Shown piece after piece: positions 19,523-28,893 of a DNA stretch of 64,000 bases. Each line of letters starts with the position of its first letter. Within the stretch, counting starts at the first letter, position 1. Below the pieces are notes generated by a model. It saw nothing but the letters and a program-made list of their open reading frames with translations, had not been told where the DNA came from and did not search any database. This DNA is from Hyphomicrobiales bacterium (lineage in GTDB: Bacteria; Pseudomonadota; Alphaproteobacteria; Rhizobiales; Beijerinckiaceae). A program made the position numbers and the translations under genes. The stretch spans positions 3,347,501 to 3,411,500 of the forward strand of contig CAKNFP010000001.1 of the NCBI GenBank assembly GCA_930633525.1, in the 5' to 3' direction.

Positions 19523-20236
19523 ATGTTCGTTCCCCTTTATGACGGCGTGCCGATGCGCAATATCCGCGTACCCTATGTGACGTACGCGATCCTGATCGTC
19601 TCGACGCTCATCTATGGAGTGGTGGCACTCGACCGGCTGCCGATGCCCGAGACGTCGATAACGGCCGCCTTTGGGCTCATACCAGCCGTCTTTTTCGGCG
19701 ATGTGGTGTTGCCCGAAGACCTGTCCCTGGTGCCGGTCTATGCGACCCCTGTCACCAGCCTGTTTCTGCATGTCGGCTTCCTGCACCTCCTCGGCAACAT
19801 GTTGTTCCTGTTCGTTTTCGGGGACAATGTCGAGGATGCCTTGGGGCATTTCCGCTTCCTCCTGTTCTTTGCGCTGTGCGGCGCCGCGAGCGGTCTGGCC
19901 TACGCCTTTTCGGTGCCCGACTCCGAGCGCCCGCTGGTCGGAGCGTCTGGGGCGGTTTCCGGCGTCATCTCGGCCTATCTCATTCTCCACCCCCGTGTGC
20001 GCGTATGGGGGTTGTTCTTCTTCCGTATCCCGCTGCATCTCAGAGCGTATTGGGCTATCGGCTTCTGGCTTCTGATCCAGATCGCGCAAATCTGGATAAA
20101 CGCCGATGACTCAGTGGGCTGGGTCGCCCATGTCGGCGGCTTTGCGGCGGGCATCATCCTCGTCATCATCCTGCGCCGCAAAAACCAACCCCTGCTGGGC
20201 GCGGGGGATGGTCCACAACTGACGGGCGATGTTTGA
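19523..20236 (+). CDS. Rhomboid family intramembrane serine protease
   Basis: A 237-residue membrane protein with about six helices. The catalytic serine is residue 142 in GASGA and the histidine residue 203 in VAHVGGFAAG; H87 and N92 (HLLGNM) belong to the conserved oxyanion region. The protein should cleave helical membrane segments of other proteins; the substrate is unknown. A long loop between the first and second helices (residues 37-75) includes MPETSITAAFGLIPA. It starts 12 bases after the adenosyltransferase and is probably co-transcribed with it. Confidence 0.93.
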   Translation: MFVPLYDGVPMRNIRVPYVTYAILIVSTLIYGVVALDRLPMPETSITAAFGLIPAVFFGDVVLPEDLSLVPVYATPVTSLFLHVGFLHLLGNMLFLFVFGDNVEDALGHFRFLLFFALCGAASGLAYAFSVPDSERPLVGASGAVSGVISAYLILHPRVRVWGLFFFRIPLHLRAYWAIGFWLLIQIAQIWINADDSVGWVAHVGGFAAGIILVIILRRKNQPLLGAGDGPQLTGDV

Positions 20237-20601
20237 CCCCCGCGGCGGCTCCGTGGCGTTGACAAGTCCGAATACGCCTCGCTAGGGTCGCCAGCGTCTG
20301 AATGCCTTACCGTCGCAAGCGTTACCCGCGCGTCTTTCGTGCCTCATATCATCAGATCGGCGCCGGTTTCGCGCTGGCTATGCTTACGAGACGATGGCTT
20401 GGAGTACTTTTCATTCCCAGGGGCTGCTGCCCCGGCGAGAAGCTCCGGACCTCGCGGGACGCGTGCGATTGAGGTGAATGATCGCTGCGAATACCCGCGA
20501 GATACCCGTCGGCATTCTCGGTCTTGCCCCCGCGACCCGTGGTCGATATGGGGGACAGGATATGGGCGGACGAGCGGTGCCCGCGGAGGAGAGTTAGCTC
20601 G
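20237..20601. other. Leader region of etfB, no gene seen
   Basis: No convincing reading frame in about 365 bases. A promoter-like pair stands near its start (TTGACA at 20259-20264, CTAGGG at 20282-20287, spacer 17), which would give a roughly 300-base untranslated leader to etfB. I see no terminator after the rhomboid gene, so read-through is possible too. Confidence 0.4.
20259..20287 (+). promoter_or_regulatory. Putative sigma-70 type promoter upstream of etfBA
   Basis: A perfect TTGACA at 20259-20264 is followed after 17 bases by CTAGGG, a poor match to the -10 consensus. The -35 is strong and the spacing ideal; the -10 makes the call uncertain. Confidence 0.35.
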
Positions 20602-21351
20602 ATGAAGATCCTAGTGCCAGTGAAGCGAGTGGTCGACTACAACGTGAAGATCCGCGTGAAGGCGGATGGTTCCGGTGTGGACCTGGCGAATGTGAAGATG
20701 TCGATGAACCCGTTCGACGAGATCGCGGTTGAGGAAGCGCTGCGGTTGAAGGAGGCGGGCAAGGCGCCCGAGGTCGTGGCGGTGTCGATCGGGCCGGCCC
20801 AGTCGGCCGAGACGATCCGCACGGCGCTCGCGATGGGGGCCGACCGGGGCATTCTCGTCAAGGCGGAAGGACGCGTCGAACCGCTGGCGGTGGCCAAGCT
20901 CCTCAAGGCGATCGTCGCCAAGGAAGAGCCCGGCCTCGTCATTCTCGGCAAGCAGGCGATCGACGACGATTCCAACCAGACCGGTCAGATGCTGGCCGCG
21001 CTCCTCGGCTGGGCGCAGGGCACCTTCGCCTCCAAGGTCGAGATCGGCGACGGCACGGTCGACGTCACCCGTGAAGTCGATGGCGGCCTGCAGACCGTGG
21101 GCCTGAAGCTACCGGCGATCGTGACCACGGATCTGCGGCTCAACGAGCCGCGCTACGCCTCGCTGCCGAACATCATGAAGGCGAAGAAGAAGCCCCTCGA
21201 CGAGACGACGCCCGAGGCGCTCGGCGTCGACGTGACGCCGCGGGTGACGGTCGTGAGGACGAGCGAGCCGTCGGGCCGCAAGGCGGGCGTGAAGGTCGCC
21301 TCGGTGGCGGCCCTGGTCGACAAGCTGAAGAACGAGGCAGGAGTGCTCTGA
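20602..21351 (+). CDS. etfB: Electron transfer flavoprotein beta subunit
   Basis: A 249-residue beta subunit of the heterodimeric electron transfer flavoprotein, which passes electrons from acyl-CoA dehydrogenases to ETF-ubiquinone oxidoreductase. It opens with [19 protein letters not shown]; the AMP-binding [15 protein letters not shown] segment lies about residues 115-129, and the beta-subunit signature [20 protein letters not shown] about 175-195. A good GGAG precedes the ATG at 20602. etfA follows after two bases, and the hydroxybutyryl-CoA dehydrogenase gene after that, forming a fatty-acid oxidation cluster. Confidence 0.96.
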   Translation: MKILVPVKRVVDYNVKIRVKADGSGVDLANVKMSMNPFDEIAVEEALRLKEAGKAPEVVAVSIGPAQSAETIRTALAMGADRGILVKAEGRVEPLAVAKLLKAIVAKEEPGLVILGKQAIDDDSNQTGQMLAALLGWAQGTFASKVEIGDGTVDVTREVDGGLQTVGLKLPAIVTTDLRLNEPRYASLPNIMKAKKKPLDETTPEALGVDVTPRVTVVRTSEPSGRKAGVKVASVAALVDKLKNEAGVL

Positions 21352-21353
21352 TC

Positions 21354-22301
21354 ATGACGACATTGCTTGTCGCCGACCATGACAATGCCAGCGTTAAGGA
21401 CGGCACGGTCCGCGCCCTGACGGCGGCGCGGGAACTGGGCGCTCCGGTGCATGTGCTGGTCGCCGGCGAAGGCGCGCGCGCCGCCGCCGAGGCCGCCGCG
21501 AAGCTCGAAGGCGTGGAGAAGGTGCTTCTCATCGAGGCGCCGGTTTATGCCCATGGCCTCGCCGAGCCGCTGGCCGACCTCGTGGTGAGCCTGGCGGGGG
21601 GCTATGACGCGATCGTCGCGGCCGCCTCCACCTCGGGCAAGAACGTGCTGCCGCGGGTGGCCGCGCTCCTTGACGTGGCGCAGATCTCGGACGTGACGAA
21701 GGTGCTGGGGCCGAAGAGCTTCGAGCATCCGATCTATGCCGGCAATGCCATCGAGACGGTGGAGACGGCTGAGCCTAAGATCGTGCTGACGGTGCGCACG
21801 GCGACCTTCGCGGCCGCGAAGGACGGCGGGGCATCAGCGCCGATCGAGAGCGCGAGCGCGGCCGCCGATCCGGCCCTTTCGACCTTCAAGGGCGAGCAGG
21901 TGGCGACCAGCGACCGGCCCGAGCTCGGTTCGGCCAAGATCATCGTGTCCGGTGGCCGGGCGCTCGGCTCGTCGGAGAACTTCACCAAGGTCATCGAGCC
22001 CCTGGCCGACAAGCTCGGCGCGGCGATCGGCGCCTCGCGCGCGGCGGTCGATGCCGGCTATGCGCCGAACGACTGGCAGGTCGGCCAGACCGGCAAGGTC
22101 GTGGCGCCTGAGCTTTATGTGGCGGTCGGCATCTCCGGCGCCATCCAGCATCTGGCCGGCATGAAGGACTCGAAGGTCATCGTCGCCATCAACAAGGACG
22201 AGGAAGCGCCGATCTTCCAGGTCGCGGACTACGGCCTCGTCGGCGACCTCTTCACGCTCGTGCCGGAATTCACCGAGGAACTCGGGAAGGTCGGGAAATA
22301 G
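21354..22301 (+). CDS. etfA: Electron transfer flavoprotein alpha subunit
   Basis: The 315-residue FAD-binding subunit that pairs with EtfB. The C-terminal FAD domain contains the conserved [20 protein letters not shown] and [17 protein letters not shown] segments (roughly residues 223-265), ending with [20 protein letters not shown]. Its start codon lies two bases after the etfB stop, indicating translational coupling. The next gene, a 3-hydroxyacyl-CoA dehydrogenase, uses a separate 252-base leader with its own ribosome site. Confidence 0.96.
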   Translation: MTTLLVADHDNASVKDGTVRALTAARELGAPVHVLVAGEGARAAAEAAAKLEGVEKVLLIEAPVYAHGLAEPLADLVVSLAGGYDAIVAAASTSGKNVLPRVAALLDVAQISDVTKVLGPKSFEHPIYAGNAIETVETAEPKIVLTVRTATFAAAKDGGASAPIESASAAADPALSTFKGEQVATSDRPELGSAKIIVSGGRALGSSENFTKVIEPLADKLGAAIGASRAAVDAGYAPNDWQVGQTGKVVAPELYVAVGISGAIQHLAGMKDSKVIVAINKDEEAPIFQVADYGLVGDLFTLVPEFTEELGKVGK

Positions 22302-22553
22302 GCGTCACTGCCGTCGTTCCGGGTCTGAACGGGCCTCGTGACCACGCGGACAAGAAAAGCTCGTAGAAGCCGTCCGGCTTCCACGTTCGTACAGACAACC
22401 GCACCGAAACGGGTCGGACTGGAAAAAAATGCGATGATGCCGCACCGGGATCTTATCCGGTATGGCATCATCATTTGACGGAGAGGCGGCAGCGGCATTG
22501 ATGCGGCCGGGCTCGCCGAACATTATGAGCGTAGAGGCATAAGAGGTGGGCAT

Positions 22554-23435
22554 ATGACGATCGATATTCGTAAGGTTGGCGTCATCGGTGCCGGCCAGAT
22601 GGGCAGCGGCATCGCGCAGGTATGCGCCATCGCCGGATACGACGTTGCCCTCAACGATCTTAGCGAAGAGCGCGTCAACGCCGGCCTCGCCACGATCAGC
22701 GGCGGCCTGCAACGCCAGGTGAGCAAAAGCCATCTGACCGAAGAGGACCGTCAGGCCGCCGAGGCTCGGATCAGGCCAGCGCTGACGTTCGAGGCGCTTG
22801 GTGATTGCGATCTCGTCATCGAAGCCGCCACCGAGAACGAGACGGTAAAGCGCAAGATCTTCGTGGACCTGTGCCCGGCGCTCAAGCCCGATGCGATTGT
22901 CGGCACGAACACGTCGTCGATCTCGGTAACACGCCTCGCGGCCGCGACAGATCGTCCCGAGCGGTTCATCGGCATCCACTTCATGAATCCCGTGCCTGTG
23001 ATGCAGCTCGTGGAGATCATCCGCGGCATCGCGACCGAGGATCCGACCTTCAAGGCCACGCAAGCCTTCGTCGCACGGCTCGGCAAGACGGCAACGCTGG
23101 CGGAGGATTTTCCCGCCTTCATCGTCAACCGCATCCTGCTGCCGATGATCAACGAGGCGATCTATACGCTCTATGAGGGCGTCGGGTCCGTGGAATCGAT
23201 CGACACGGCCATGCGCCTCGGCGCCAACCACCCCATGGGGCCTTTGCAGCTCGCCGATTTCATCGGCCTCGATACCTGCCTTGCCATCATGCAGGTGCTG
23301 CACGATGGCCTGGCCGATTCCAAATATCGGCCCTGCCCTCTGTTGGTGAAATATGTCGAGGCCGGCTGGCTGGGGCGCAAGACCCGCCGCGGCTTTTACG
23401 ACTACCGGGGTGAAAAGCCGACGCCGACGCGCTGA
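22554..23435 (+). CDS. 3-hydroxybutyryl-CoA dehydrogenase
   Basis: A 293-residue NAD-dependent dehydrogenase that interconverts 3-hydroxybutyryl-CoA and acetoacetyl-CoA in fatty-acid breakdown or polyhydroxybutyrate-linked pathways. The Rossmann motif GAGQMGSGIAQVCAIAGYDV is at residues 9-28; the catalytic histidine is in FIGIHFMNPVPVMQLVEI (about residue 142) and the C-terminal domain carries RILLPMINEAI and ADFIGLDTCLAIM. GAGGTGGGCAT precedes the ATG. Position just after etfBA supports an acyl-CoA role. Confidence 0.93.
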   Translation: MTIDIRKVGVIGAGQMGSGIAQVCAIAGYDVALNDLSEERVNAGLATISGGLQRQVSKSHLTEEDRQAAEARIRPALTFEALGDCDLVIEAATENETVKRKIFVDLCPALKPDAIVGTNTSSISVTRLAAATDRPERFIGIHFMNPVPVMQLVEIIRGIATEDPTFKATQAFVARLGKTATLAEDFPAFIVNRILLPMINEAIYTLYEGVGSVESIDTAMRLGANHPMGPLQLADFIGLDTCLAIMQVLHDGLADSKYRPCPLLVKYVEAGWLGRKTRRGFYDYRGEKPTPTR

Positions 23436-23596
23436 CAGCGCTACCCACATACCTCTTTGCCGAATTGCGAACGTGGCCGTGAGTTCTCCTCACGGCTCGT
23501 TTGCGTTTGGCATCTTTCACATTAGCGACACAGCTCTTAAACTAACGTCCGCAGGCTTGTTTCTCGCAGTTGGCGATTCGCCTCGGAGGCGGTGCG

Positions 23597-24166
23597 GTGA
23601 CGATACACGTCCCCCATCCAATGTCGCCGGAAGGTTGTCCGGCCCTCGTTCTCAATGCCGATTATCGGCCTTTGAGCTACTATCCCTTGTCCTTATGGAA
23701 CTGGCAGGACGCGATAAAGGCGGTCTTCCTCGACCGCGTGAACATCGTGTCGGAATATGAAACCACGGTCCGCAGCCCAACTTTCGAAATAAGGCTGCCG
23801 TCCGTCGTTTCGCTGAAGACCTACATTCAGGCTTCGCGGCAACCTGCCTTCACGCGGTTCAACGTTTTCCTGCGTGATCGCTTCACGTGCCAATATTGCC
23901 AGTCCCGCGATGACCTCACCTTCGATCACGTGATTCCGCGCTCCAAAGGCGGCCAGACCACGTGGGAGAACGTCGTTACGGCCTGTGCGCCCTGTAACCT
24001 GCGCAAGGGCGACCTTCTGCCCCGGCATGCAGAGATGTGGCCAGCGCAGCAGCCTTACCAGCCGACAGTGCACGACCTGCATCACAATGGCCGGCATTTC
24101 CCGCCGAACTATCTGCATCACAGCTGGATGGACTACCTCTACTGGGATACGGAGCTCGAGCCGTAG
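23597..24166 (+). CDS. HNH endonuclease family protein
   Basis: A 189-residue protein of a stand-alone HNH family that is widespread and highly conserved in alphaproteobacteria. Residues 1-60 hold the conserved PALVLNADYRPLSYYPLSLW block; the HNH domain follows with two zinc pairs (CQYC and CAPC) and the DHVIPRSKGG catalytic core (about residues 112-121). The high conservation of such chromosomal copies suggests a housekeeping DNA role instead of a mobile nuclease, but none has been demonstrated to my knowledge. GTG at 23597 is preserved as the start by GGAGG 7 bases upstream; a TTG at 23570 is the alternative. Confidence 0.88.
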   Translation: MTIHVPHPMSPEGCPALVLNADYRPLSYYPLSLWNWQDAIKAVFLDRVNIVSEYETTVRSPTFEIRLPSVVSLKTYIQASRQPAFTRFNVFLRDRFTCQYCQSRDDLTFDHVIPRSKGGQTTWENVVTACAPCNLRKGDLLPRHAEMWPAQQPYQPTVHDLHHNGRHFPPNYLHHSWMDYLYWDTELEP

Positions 24167-24371
24167 AGCCGTCCGTCAGTTGCGGACAAGCTGCGCTTGA
24201 AAACAGACGCGCAGCGCCACCGGCTCCCCAAAAAATGCAGGAAGCGGACCATGCCGATCACGGCGCGTTTCTTGTATTTGCGATCAGATCCCATTTGGCC
24301 AAGCGCGGTCAGGCGGAGGTTGTCGCAGCGGGCAGCGTCCGAAGCCCAGATCCTGCAAGTTTTGGAAAAAC

Positions 24372-24390
24372 GCTTTTTTTTAAAAAAAGC
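24372..24390. repeat. A/T-tract palindrome
   Basis: GC followed by eight T, then seven A, then GC: a near-perfect palindrome of homopolymer tracts in otherwise G+C-rich DNA. It may be a bent or weakly melting site, a relic of a bidirectional terminator, or simply slippage-prone. Confidence 0.6.
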
Positions 24391-24491
24391 CGGGAACCCG
24401 ATCGACAATGAGCCGTTAGGGCTACGGTGCTCGAATCCCCCCAACGAGCACTCTTCCTCTTCGACGAGCCCCCTCGTCCTGAGGCAAGTTA

Positions 24492-24530
24492 GCCCGCCCG
24501 CCTCCCCCGCGGGCGGGCGTCTTCATTTTT
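24492..24530 (+). terminator. Strong intrinsic terminator
   Basis: Perfect 10-bp G+C stem, GCCCGCCCGC at 24492-24501 and GCGGGCGGGC at 24509-24518, with a 7-base loop and then GTCTTCATTTTT. It should stop plus-strand transcription before the efflux pump gene. Confidence 0.8.
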
Positions 24531-24725
24531 GGACGGACGGCGTACACAGACGCCCGCTTGCTTGGCCGGCATCCCTCCCATGCGTCCCGCCACCTTCCTC
24601 CATGCGCCCAACACCGCTAGCTTGAAGGTGATGCTGGCCGCCTGCGCGCCGCCCGCTCAACCCATCCCCTTTTTCAGGTCCGCTTGCGCGACGTAAGGTC
24701 CCGGCGTCCCGTGTGAGTTTGCGCG

Positions 24726-26039
24726 ATGAGCATGCCATTGCTTCGCAATGATAACGACCCCTCCCCAGGGGGCGATCGACCTCACGCGGCCCAAAAGGCT
24801 CACCTTGCCGACGCCCCTTCTCCACCCGGCACGCAGGGTGATCTGCCGCCGCCAGCGGTCAAGAACGCCGTCTTCATCATCGGGGCCCTGTCGACCATCG
24901 GTCCGATGGCCATCGACATGTATCTGCCGGCCTTTCCCGCCATCGCCAGTGCCATGGCGACCGACGTCGGCATGGTGCAGCTCAGCATGGTGAGCTTCTT
25001 CGCGGCTCTGGTGTTCGGGCAGTTGATCTATGGTCCCGTCTCGGACGCCATCGGCCGCAAGAGGCCAATCTACGCCGGGCTTGTCCTGTTCGTGATCGCC
25101 TCGATCGGCTGCGCATTCGCCCAGACTGTCGAGATGCTGATCGCGCTGCGCTTCGTCCAGGGCATAGGCGCTTGCGCAGGCATGGTGCTCGCCCGCGCCA
25201 TCATTCGCGATATTCATACCGGGCGCGAGGCGGTCAGGCTGATCGCGCTGACCATGCTGGTGCTGTCGGTATCGCCGATGCTCGCGCCTCTCGGCGGAAG
25301 CTTGCTCACCCAGTTCGTATCCTGGCGCGGAATTTTCCTCGTCATTGCCGCGAGCGGCGCCATCTGCCTGTGGCTGATGTGGTGGCAGCTACCCGAGACA
25401 CGCCCGCCGGAGCGCCGAACGCAAGGCGGCCTGCGCGCGGCTCTCGCTTCCTACCGGATTCTGCTGCGAGATCGGCGCTTTCTCGGCACAGCGCTCATCT
25501 GCGGCTGCGGACAGGGCATCATGGTGTCCTATCTCACCGGCTCATCCTTCGCATTCATCGAAGTTTATGGCGTTTCGCCGGTCGGCTACAGCGTGGTCTT
25601 TGCCGTGAACGCATGCGCTCTCGTGGGCAGCGCGCAGATGAACGCAACGCTCGTGGGCCGCATCGGGTTACCGCGGCTGATCCGCGCCGCAACCTTGGCC
25701 GTATGTGTCTGCACGGTGGCGTTGGCGGCCCTTGTCCTGCTCGGCAATGCCCCGCTGCCGGTGTTCTGGGGCATCACCATCGTCCTGTTCGGCGGGCTCG
25801 GCTTCCTCAATCCGACGTCAGCCGTGTTCGCGCTCGAACCCCATGGCGCTCGCGCGGGTGCTGCGTCATCGATGCTGGGTGGCATTCAATTCAGCCTGGC
25901 GACCATCGCTGGCGGGGCCGTCTCGCTCTTTTTCGACGGCAGCGCGCGACCGCTCGTCATCGCCTTCGCCATATGCGGCATCGGCGCGGCGGTCCTCGCT
26001 CATTTTACGCTGCGGCGTTCGGCTTCCGCGCAAGTATGA
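24726..26039 (+). CDS. Bcr/CflA family multidrug efflux MFS transporter
   Basis: A 437-residue major facilitator with twelve predicted helices starting near residue 47, after a hydrophilic N-terminal tail of about 45 residues. The MAIDMYLPAFPAI segment in helix 1 and GPVSDAIGRKRPIYAGL (motif A, about residues 100-116) are typical of Bcr/CflA drug-proton antiporters; PMLAPLGGSLL in helix 5 is the antiporter motif C. Drugs exported cannot be deduced. It is preceded by a terminator, so it has its own promoter, and converges with the Anbu operon with 12 bases between stop codons. Confidence 0.9.
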   Translation: MSMPLLRNDNDPSPGGDRPHAAQKAHLADAPSPPGTQGDLPPPAVKNAVFIIGALSTIGPMAIDMYLPAFPAIASAMATDVGMVQLSMVSFFAALVFGQLIYGPVSDAIGRKRPIYAGLVLFVIASIGCAFAQTVEMLIALRFVQGIGACAGMVLARAIIRDIHTGREAVRLIALTMLVLSVSPMLAPLGGSLLTQFVSWRGIFLVIAASGAICLWLMWWQLPETRPPERRTQGGLRAALASYRILLRDRRFLGTALICGCGQGIMVSYLTGSSFAFIEVYGVSPVGYSVVFAVNACALVGSAQMNATLVGRIGLPRLIRAATLAVCVCTVALAALVLLGNAPLPVFWGITIVLFGGLGFLNPTSAVFALEPHGARAGAASSMLGGIQFSLATIAGGAVSLFFDGSARPLVIAFAICGIGAAVLAHFTLRRSASAQV

Positions 26040-26051
26040 GCCGCGACGATT

Positions 26052-26786
26052 TCAGTAAGGCGGTCGCGGGATTGCCATATGCGCGGCCTTCAGGGCATCG
26101 GACCAGCGCTGGCTAAGATCCGTGAAATAAGGCTCGCCAGCCTCGATCCGGTGCGATAGCCCCGTGACGTGGGAACCTCGCCGGATCATCAGAAGATCGA
26201 TCGGCAACCCCACTGCGAGATTCGAGCGCATGGTGGAATCCATCGAGATCAGCCCGATCTTCAGAGCGTCATAGATATCGGTCTCGAAGGTGATGGCGCG
26301 ATCAAGGATCGGCTTGCCGTATTTGTGCTCGCCGATCTGCAGGAAAGGCGCGTCAACGCCGCACTCAATGAAATTGCCGGCGGAATAGACCATGTACAGC
26401 GTCATCGGCCCGCCCTTGATCTGTCCTCCGAACAGGAAGGCGGCGTCGAACGAGAGCTGGGCCTCTCCCAGCGCCTCGCCGATCTCGTGACGCACCTGCC
26501 GGACGGCATGGCCGACGAGTTGCGCGGCATGGAACATGGTCGGCGCATCGATCAGCTTCTCGCGTATCTCGCCACCAGGGACGGTGACGCCTTCGCGCAG
26601 GAGGCCGAGCACGGATTGCGAAATGGAGAGATTGCCGGCGGTCGCGATGCCAAGCACCCGCTCGCCAGGGACCTCGATCACATGCAGCTTGCGAAAAGTC
26701 GAGATATTGTCGAACCCGGCATTGGTGCGGGTGTCAGCGATGAGAACGAGCCCGTCCTGGACCAGAATACCAGCACAATAGGTCAT
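26052..26786 (-). CDS. Anbu proteasome-like peptidase
   Basis: A 244-residue Ntn-hydrolase of the Anbu (ancestral beta subunit) family, related to HslV and proteasome beta subunits. The start gives MTYCAGILVQDGLVLIADTR: removal of Met exposes Thr1, the expected nucleophile; the ADTRTNAGFDNIS block matches Anbu. Published structures show Anbu forming open helical or ring-like assemblies of uncertain activity. An ATG three codons upstream (26795) is closer to a GGAG site, so a four-residue propeptide is possible. It is the last gene of a minus-strand operon with ATP-grasp, alpha-E and transglutaminase-like genes, the conserved Anbu setting. Confidence 0.92.
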   Translation of the reverse strand: MTYCAGILVQDGLVLIADTRTNAGFDNISTFRKLHVIEVPGERVLGIATAGNLSISQSVLGLLREGVTVPGGEIREKLIDAPTMFHAAQLVGHAVRQVRHEIGEALGEAQLSFDAAFLFGGQIKGGPMTLYMVYSAGNFIECGVDAPFLQIGEHKYGKPILDRAITFETDIYDALKIGLISMDSTMRSNLAVGLPIDLLMIRRGSHVTGLSHRIEAGEPYFTDLSQRWSDALKAAHMAIPRPPY

Positions 26787-26844
26787 CAGGCGCATCTACT
26801 CCGCAAAGGCCGTCTTTTTCTATGGGCTGGATCAGACAGACACT

Positions 26845-27675
26845 TCAAGCCTGAGCCTGCCATTGGGCGGCCTTCTGCACAGTGAGTTTGACATCCATGC
26901 GTTCCTCGCCGCCGCCATAGCGGCTGCCACGCACGGGGGCGGCGCCGAGATAATCGAGACCGATGGCGACACGCACGTGGGCATCGGTGGGGCTTATGCC
27001 ATTGGCGGGATCGAAGCCGACCCAGCCCAAGTCGGGAACCTTGGCTTCAACCCAGGCATGGGCGGCGTCCTGCACCGTCACCCCATCATTGCGCATGAAA
27101 TGTCCCGAGACATAGCGGGCGGGAATACCGAGATGGCGCGCCGCCGCGATGAAGATATGGCTCAGGTCCTGGCATACGCCGCGCCGCAGCGCGAAGGCCT
27201 CGGCGGCCGTGGTGGTGACCTCGGTGGGGTGCGGATCAAATGCGATGTCGCGATGGATGCCGTTGAGCAGGCCGTGCAACAGCGACAGGCTGTCGGTCCC
27301 GTGGTCCGCCAGGAGCCCGTCGGCAAAATCGCGGATGGCGCTGTCAGCTTCCGTCAATGGTGTGGTCCGCAGATAGACGGCATCGGGAAAACGCTCGACC
27401 GTGCCGCGGATGACGCCTTGGGTGTCGACCGTCTCAACCTCACCGTTCACGGAGACCGTTACGCCCTTGAGCGGGCCCGCAACAGACAGGGTATGCGTGA
27501 TATTGCCGAGTGAATCTTCGCCCAATCGCAGCCGGCCGTCGACATCGACCTCCACCCGCCAGCGCATGACACGCATGCCTTCATGGGAGCGAGGCGTCAG
27601 TCGCAGGATCTGGACCACCGCGCGCGCCGGAATGGCATAGGCATAGGTCGTGTCGTGAGCGATGGAGATGCGCAT
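26845..27675 (-). CDS. Transglutaminase-like cysteine protease of the Anbu operon
   Basis: A 276-residue protein with a transglutaminase-like (papain fold) domain. The triad is visible: Cys168 in RRGVCQDLSH, His206 in DAAHAWVEAKVP and Asp222 in GFDPANG. Residues 1-100 form the beta-rich N-terminal domain (bacterial transglutaminase-like N) opening with ISIAHDTTYAYA. These proteins are thought to act as peptidases or amidases and not as cross-linkers. The gene lies between the alpha-E and Anbu genes. I chose the ATG at 27675, where family similarity begins; longer starts up to 27786 add nonconserved residues. Confidence 0.92.
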   Translation of the reverse strand: MRISIAHDTTYAYAIPARAVVQILRLTPRSHEGMRVMRWRVEVDVDGRLRLGEDSLGNITHTLSVAGPLKGVTVSVNGEVETVDTQGVIRGTVERFPDAVYLRTTPLTEADSAIRDFADGLLADHGTDSLSLLHGLLNGIHRDIAFDPHPTEVTTTAAEAFALRRGVCQDLSHIFIAAARHLGIPARYVSGHFMRNDGVTVQDAAHAWVEAKVPDLGWVGFDPANGISPTDAHVRVAIGLDYLGAAPVRGSRYGGGEERMDVKLTVQKAAQWQAQA

Positions 27676-27857
27676 CGGGTTCGGCCGATCTTCGTCACGG
27701 GCGGCAAAGAGACTTAAGCCGTCATTGTAGAATGGGAAGCGCCTCATTGTGAAGGCCGGCAGAGAAAGCGGGAGCACGAGCCGCACAGCACCCGCCGGCC
27801 CGTTCTCCCGTCCTCAACGCTCCTTCCCGAACGATCTCACATCCCGAGACCACGCGG

Positions 27858-28799
27858 TCACGACAAGTATTGGTCGGCGATCGCCGCGCCGAGCTTGTTG
27901 TTTTCAGCCAGGAAGTTCGTGATGAACTCATGCAGTCCGGACTGGAAGATATCCTCGGTCCGCATATTGCTGAGTTTCGTCAGCATGCTCCCCGCGACGC
28001 GCTGGCTGGCACCACGCCGGCCGTAGGAATCGGCCATGAGATCCACATGGCGAACGATGGCATCATAGCAATAGATGAGCGAGCGGGGCATCTGACGGTT
28101 GAGAATGAGCAGATCGGCAACGAGCCACGGCTTTACGCTCTCCCGATAGACCCAGCGATAGGAGGTGAGCGCCGAAACCTCGCGCAAGATGGTCGTCCAT
28201 TGAAAATAGTCGAGGCTGCCGCCGACCTGTTCGCTCTCCGGCAAAAGCACATGGTACTTCACGTCGAGGATGCGGGCCGTATTGTCCGCGCGCTCCAGCG
28301 CCGAGCCGACGCGCAGGAACCAATAGGCGTCGCTACGCAGCATGGTGCGATAGGCGGAACCATCGAAAGCGAGCGCCACCCCCTTCACCCAGTCGAGGAA
28401 GCGCGCGAAGTCGTCCGGGGCCATAGATTTGCTGTCGAACTTCTGCAGCTCATGCCAGGCGTCGTTGATCGCCTCCCACATCTCCACGGTCAGCGCGGTC
28501 CGCACGGCGCGCGCATTGGCGCGGGCCACCGCAAGGCAGGAGCGAATGGAGGACGGGTTGTCAGCACTGAATGCGAGAAACTCCCGCACCGTGAATTCGT
28601 TGGCGACGTCATAGCGCATGCGGAACGCCTGCGCCGCGCCTGCCGTCGCCAGCGCGCTGTCCCACTCCGTACCCGTCGCGCCATAACTGACTGGCACGGA
28701 GGTCAGCCGCATGGTGGCATCGAGGATCCGGGCCAGAAAATCGGCGCGCTCGATATAGCGTGCCGTCCAGAACAGGTTGTCGGCGGTGCGGGACAACAT
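27858..28799 (-). CDS. Alpha-E domain protein of the Anbu operon
   Basis: A 313-residue, almost entirely helical protein of the alpha-E family, opening with MLSRTADNLFWTARYIERADF, the standard start of the family. No enzyme activity is known; the family is always linked to the circularly permuted ATP-grasp and transglutaminase-like proteins. AAGG lies about 9 bases before the ATG at 28799. An alternative ATG at 28901 overlaps the ATP-grasp stop codon (ATGCATGA), which would couple translation and add 34 residues; I cannot rule this out. Confidence 0.88.
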   Translation of the reverse strand: MLSRTADNLFWTARYIERADFLARILDATMRLTSVPVSYGATGTEWDSALATAGAAQAFRMRYDVANEFTVREFLAFSADNPSSIRSCLAVARANARAVRTALTVEMWEAINDAWHELQKFDSKSMAPDDFARFLDWVKGVALAFDGSAYRTMLRSDAYWFLRVGSALERADNTARILDVKYHVLLPESEQVGGSLDYFQWTTILREVSALTSYRWVYRESVKPWLVADLLILNRQMPRSLIYCYDAIVRHVDLMADSYGRRGASQRVAGSMLTKLSNMRTEDIFQSGLHEFITNFLAENNKLGAAIADQYLS

Positions 28800-28893
28800 G
28801 GGCGGAACCTTGTTGCGCTGGGCACGCAGATAGGCCATCGGCCTCGCCACGCCTGGCTCATTCGCGAGCTGCCTCACGGAGGAGGTATCGGAG

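Larger units (their letters stand above)
24167..24725. other. Intergenic stretch with a strong terminator
   Basis: No frame in these 559 bases looks coding, although several are open on both strands. Notable items are an A/T-tract palindrome at 24372-24390 and a strong intrinsic terminator at 24492-24530. The terminator is 325 bases past the HNH stop, so there may be an untranslated RNA between the two, but I found no promoter or fold that I could support. Confidence 0.45.

Noticed and set aside
24395-24450. GCTCGAATCC near 24430 looked like a tRNA T-loop
   Set aside because: The bases around it cannot form the T-stem, and no anticodon arm or acceptor stem can be built.
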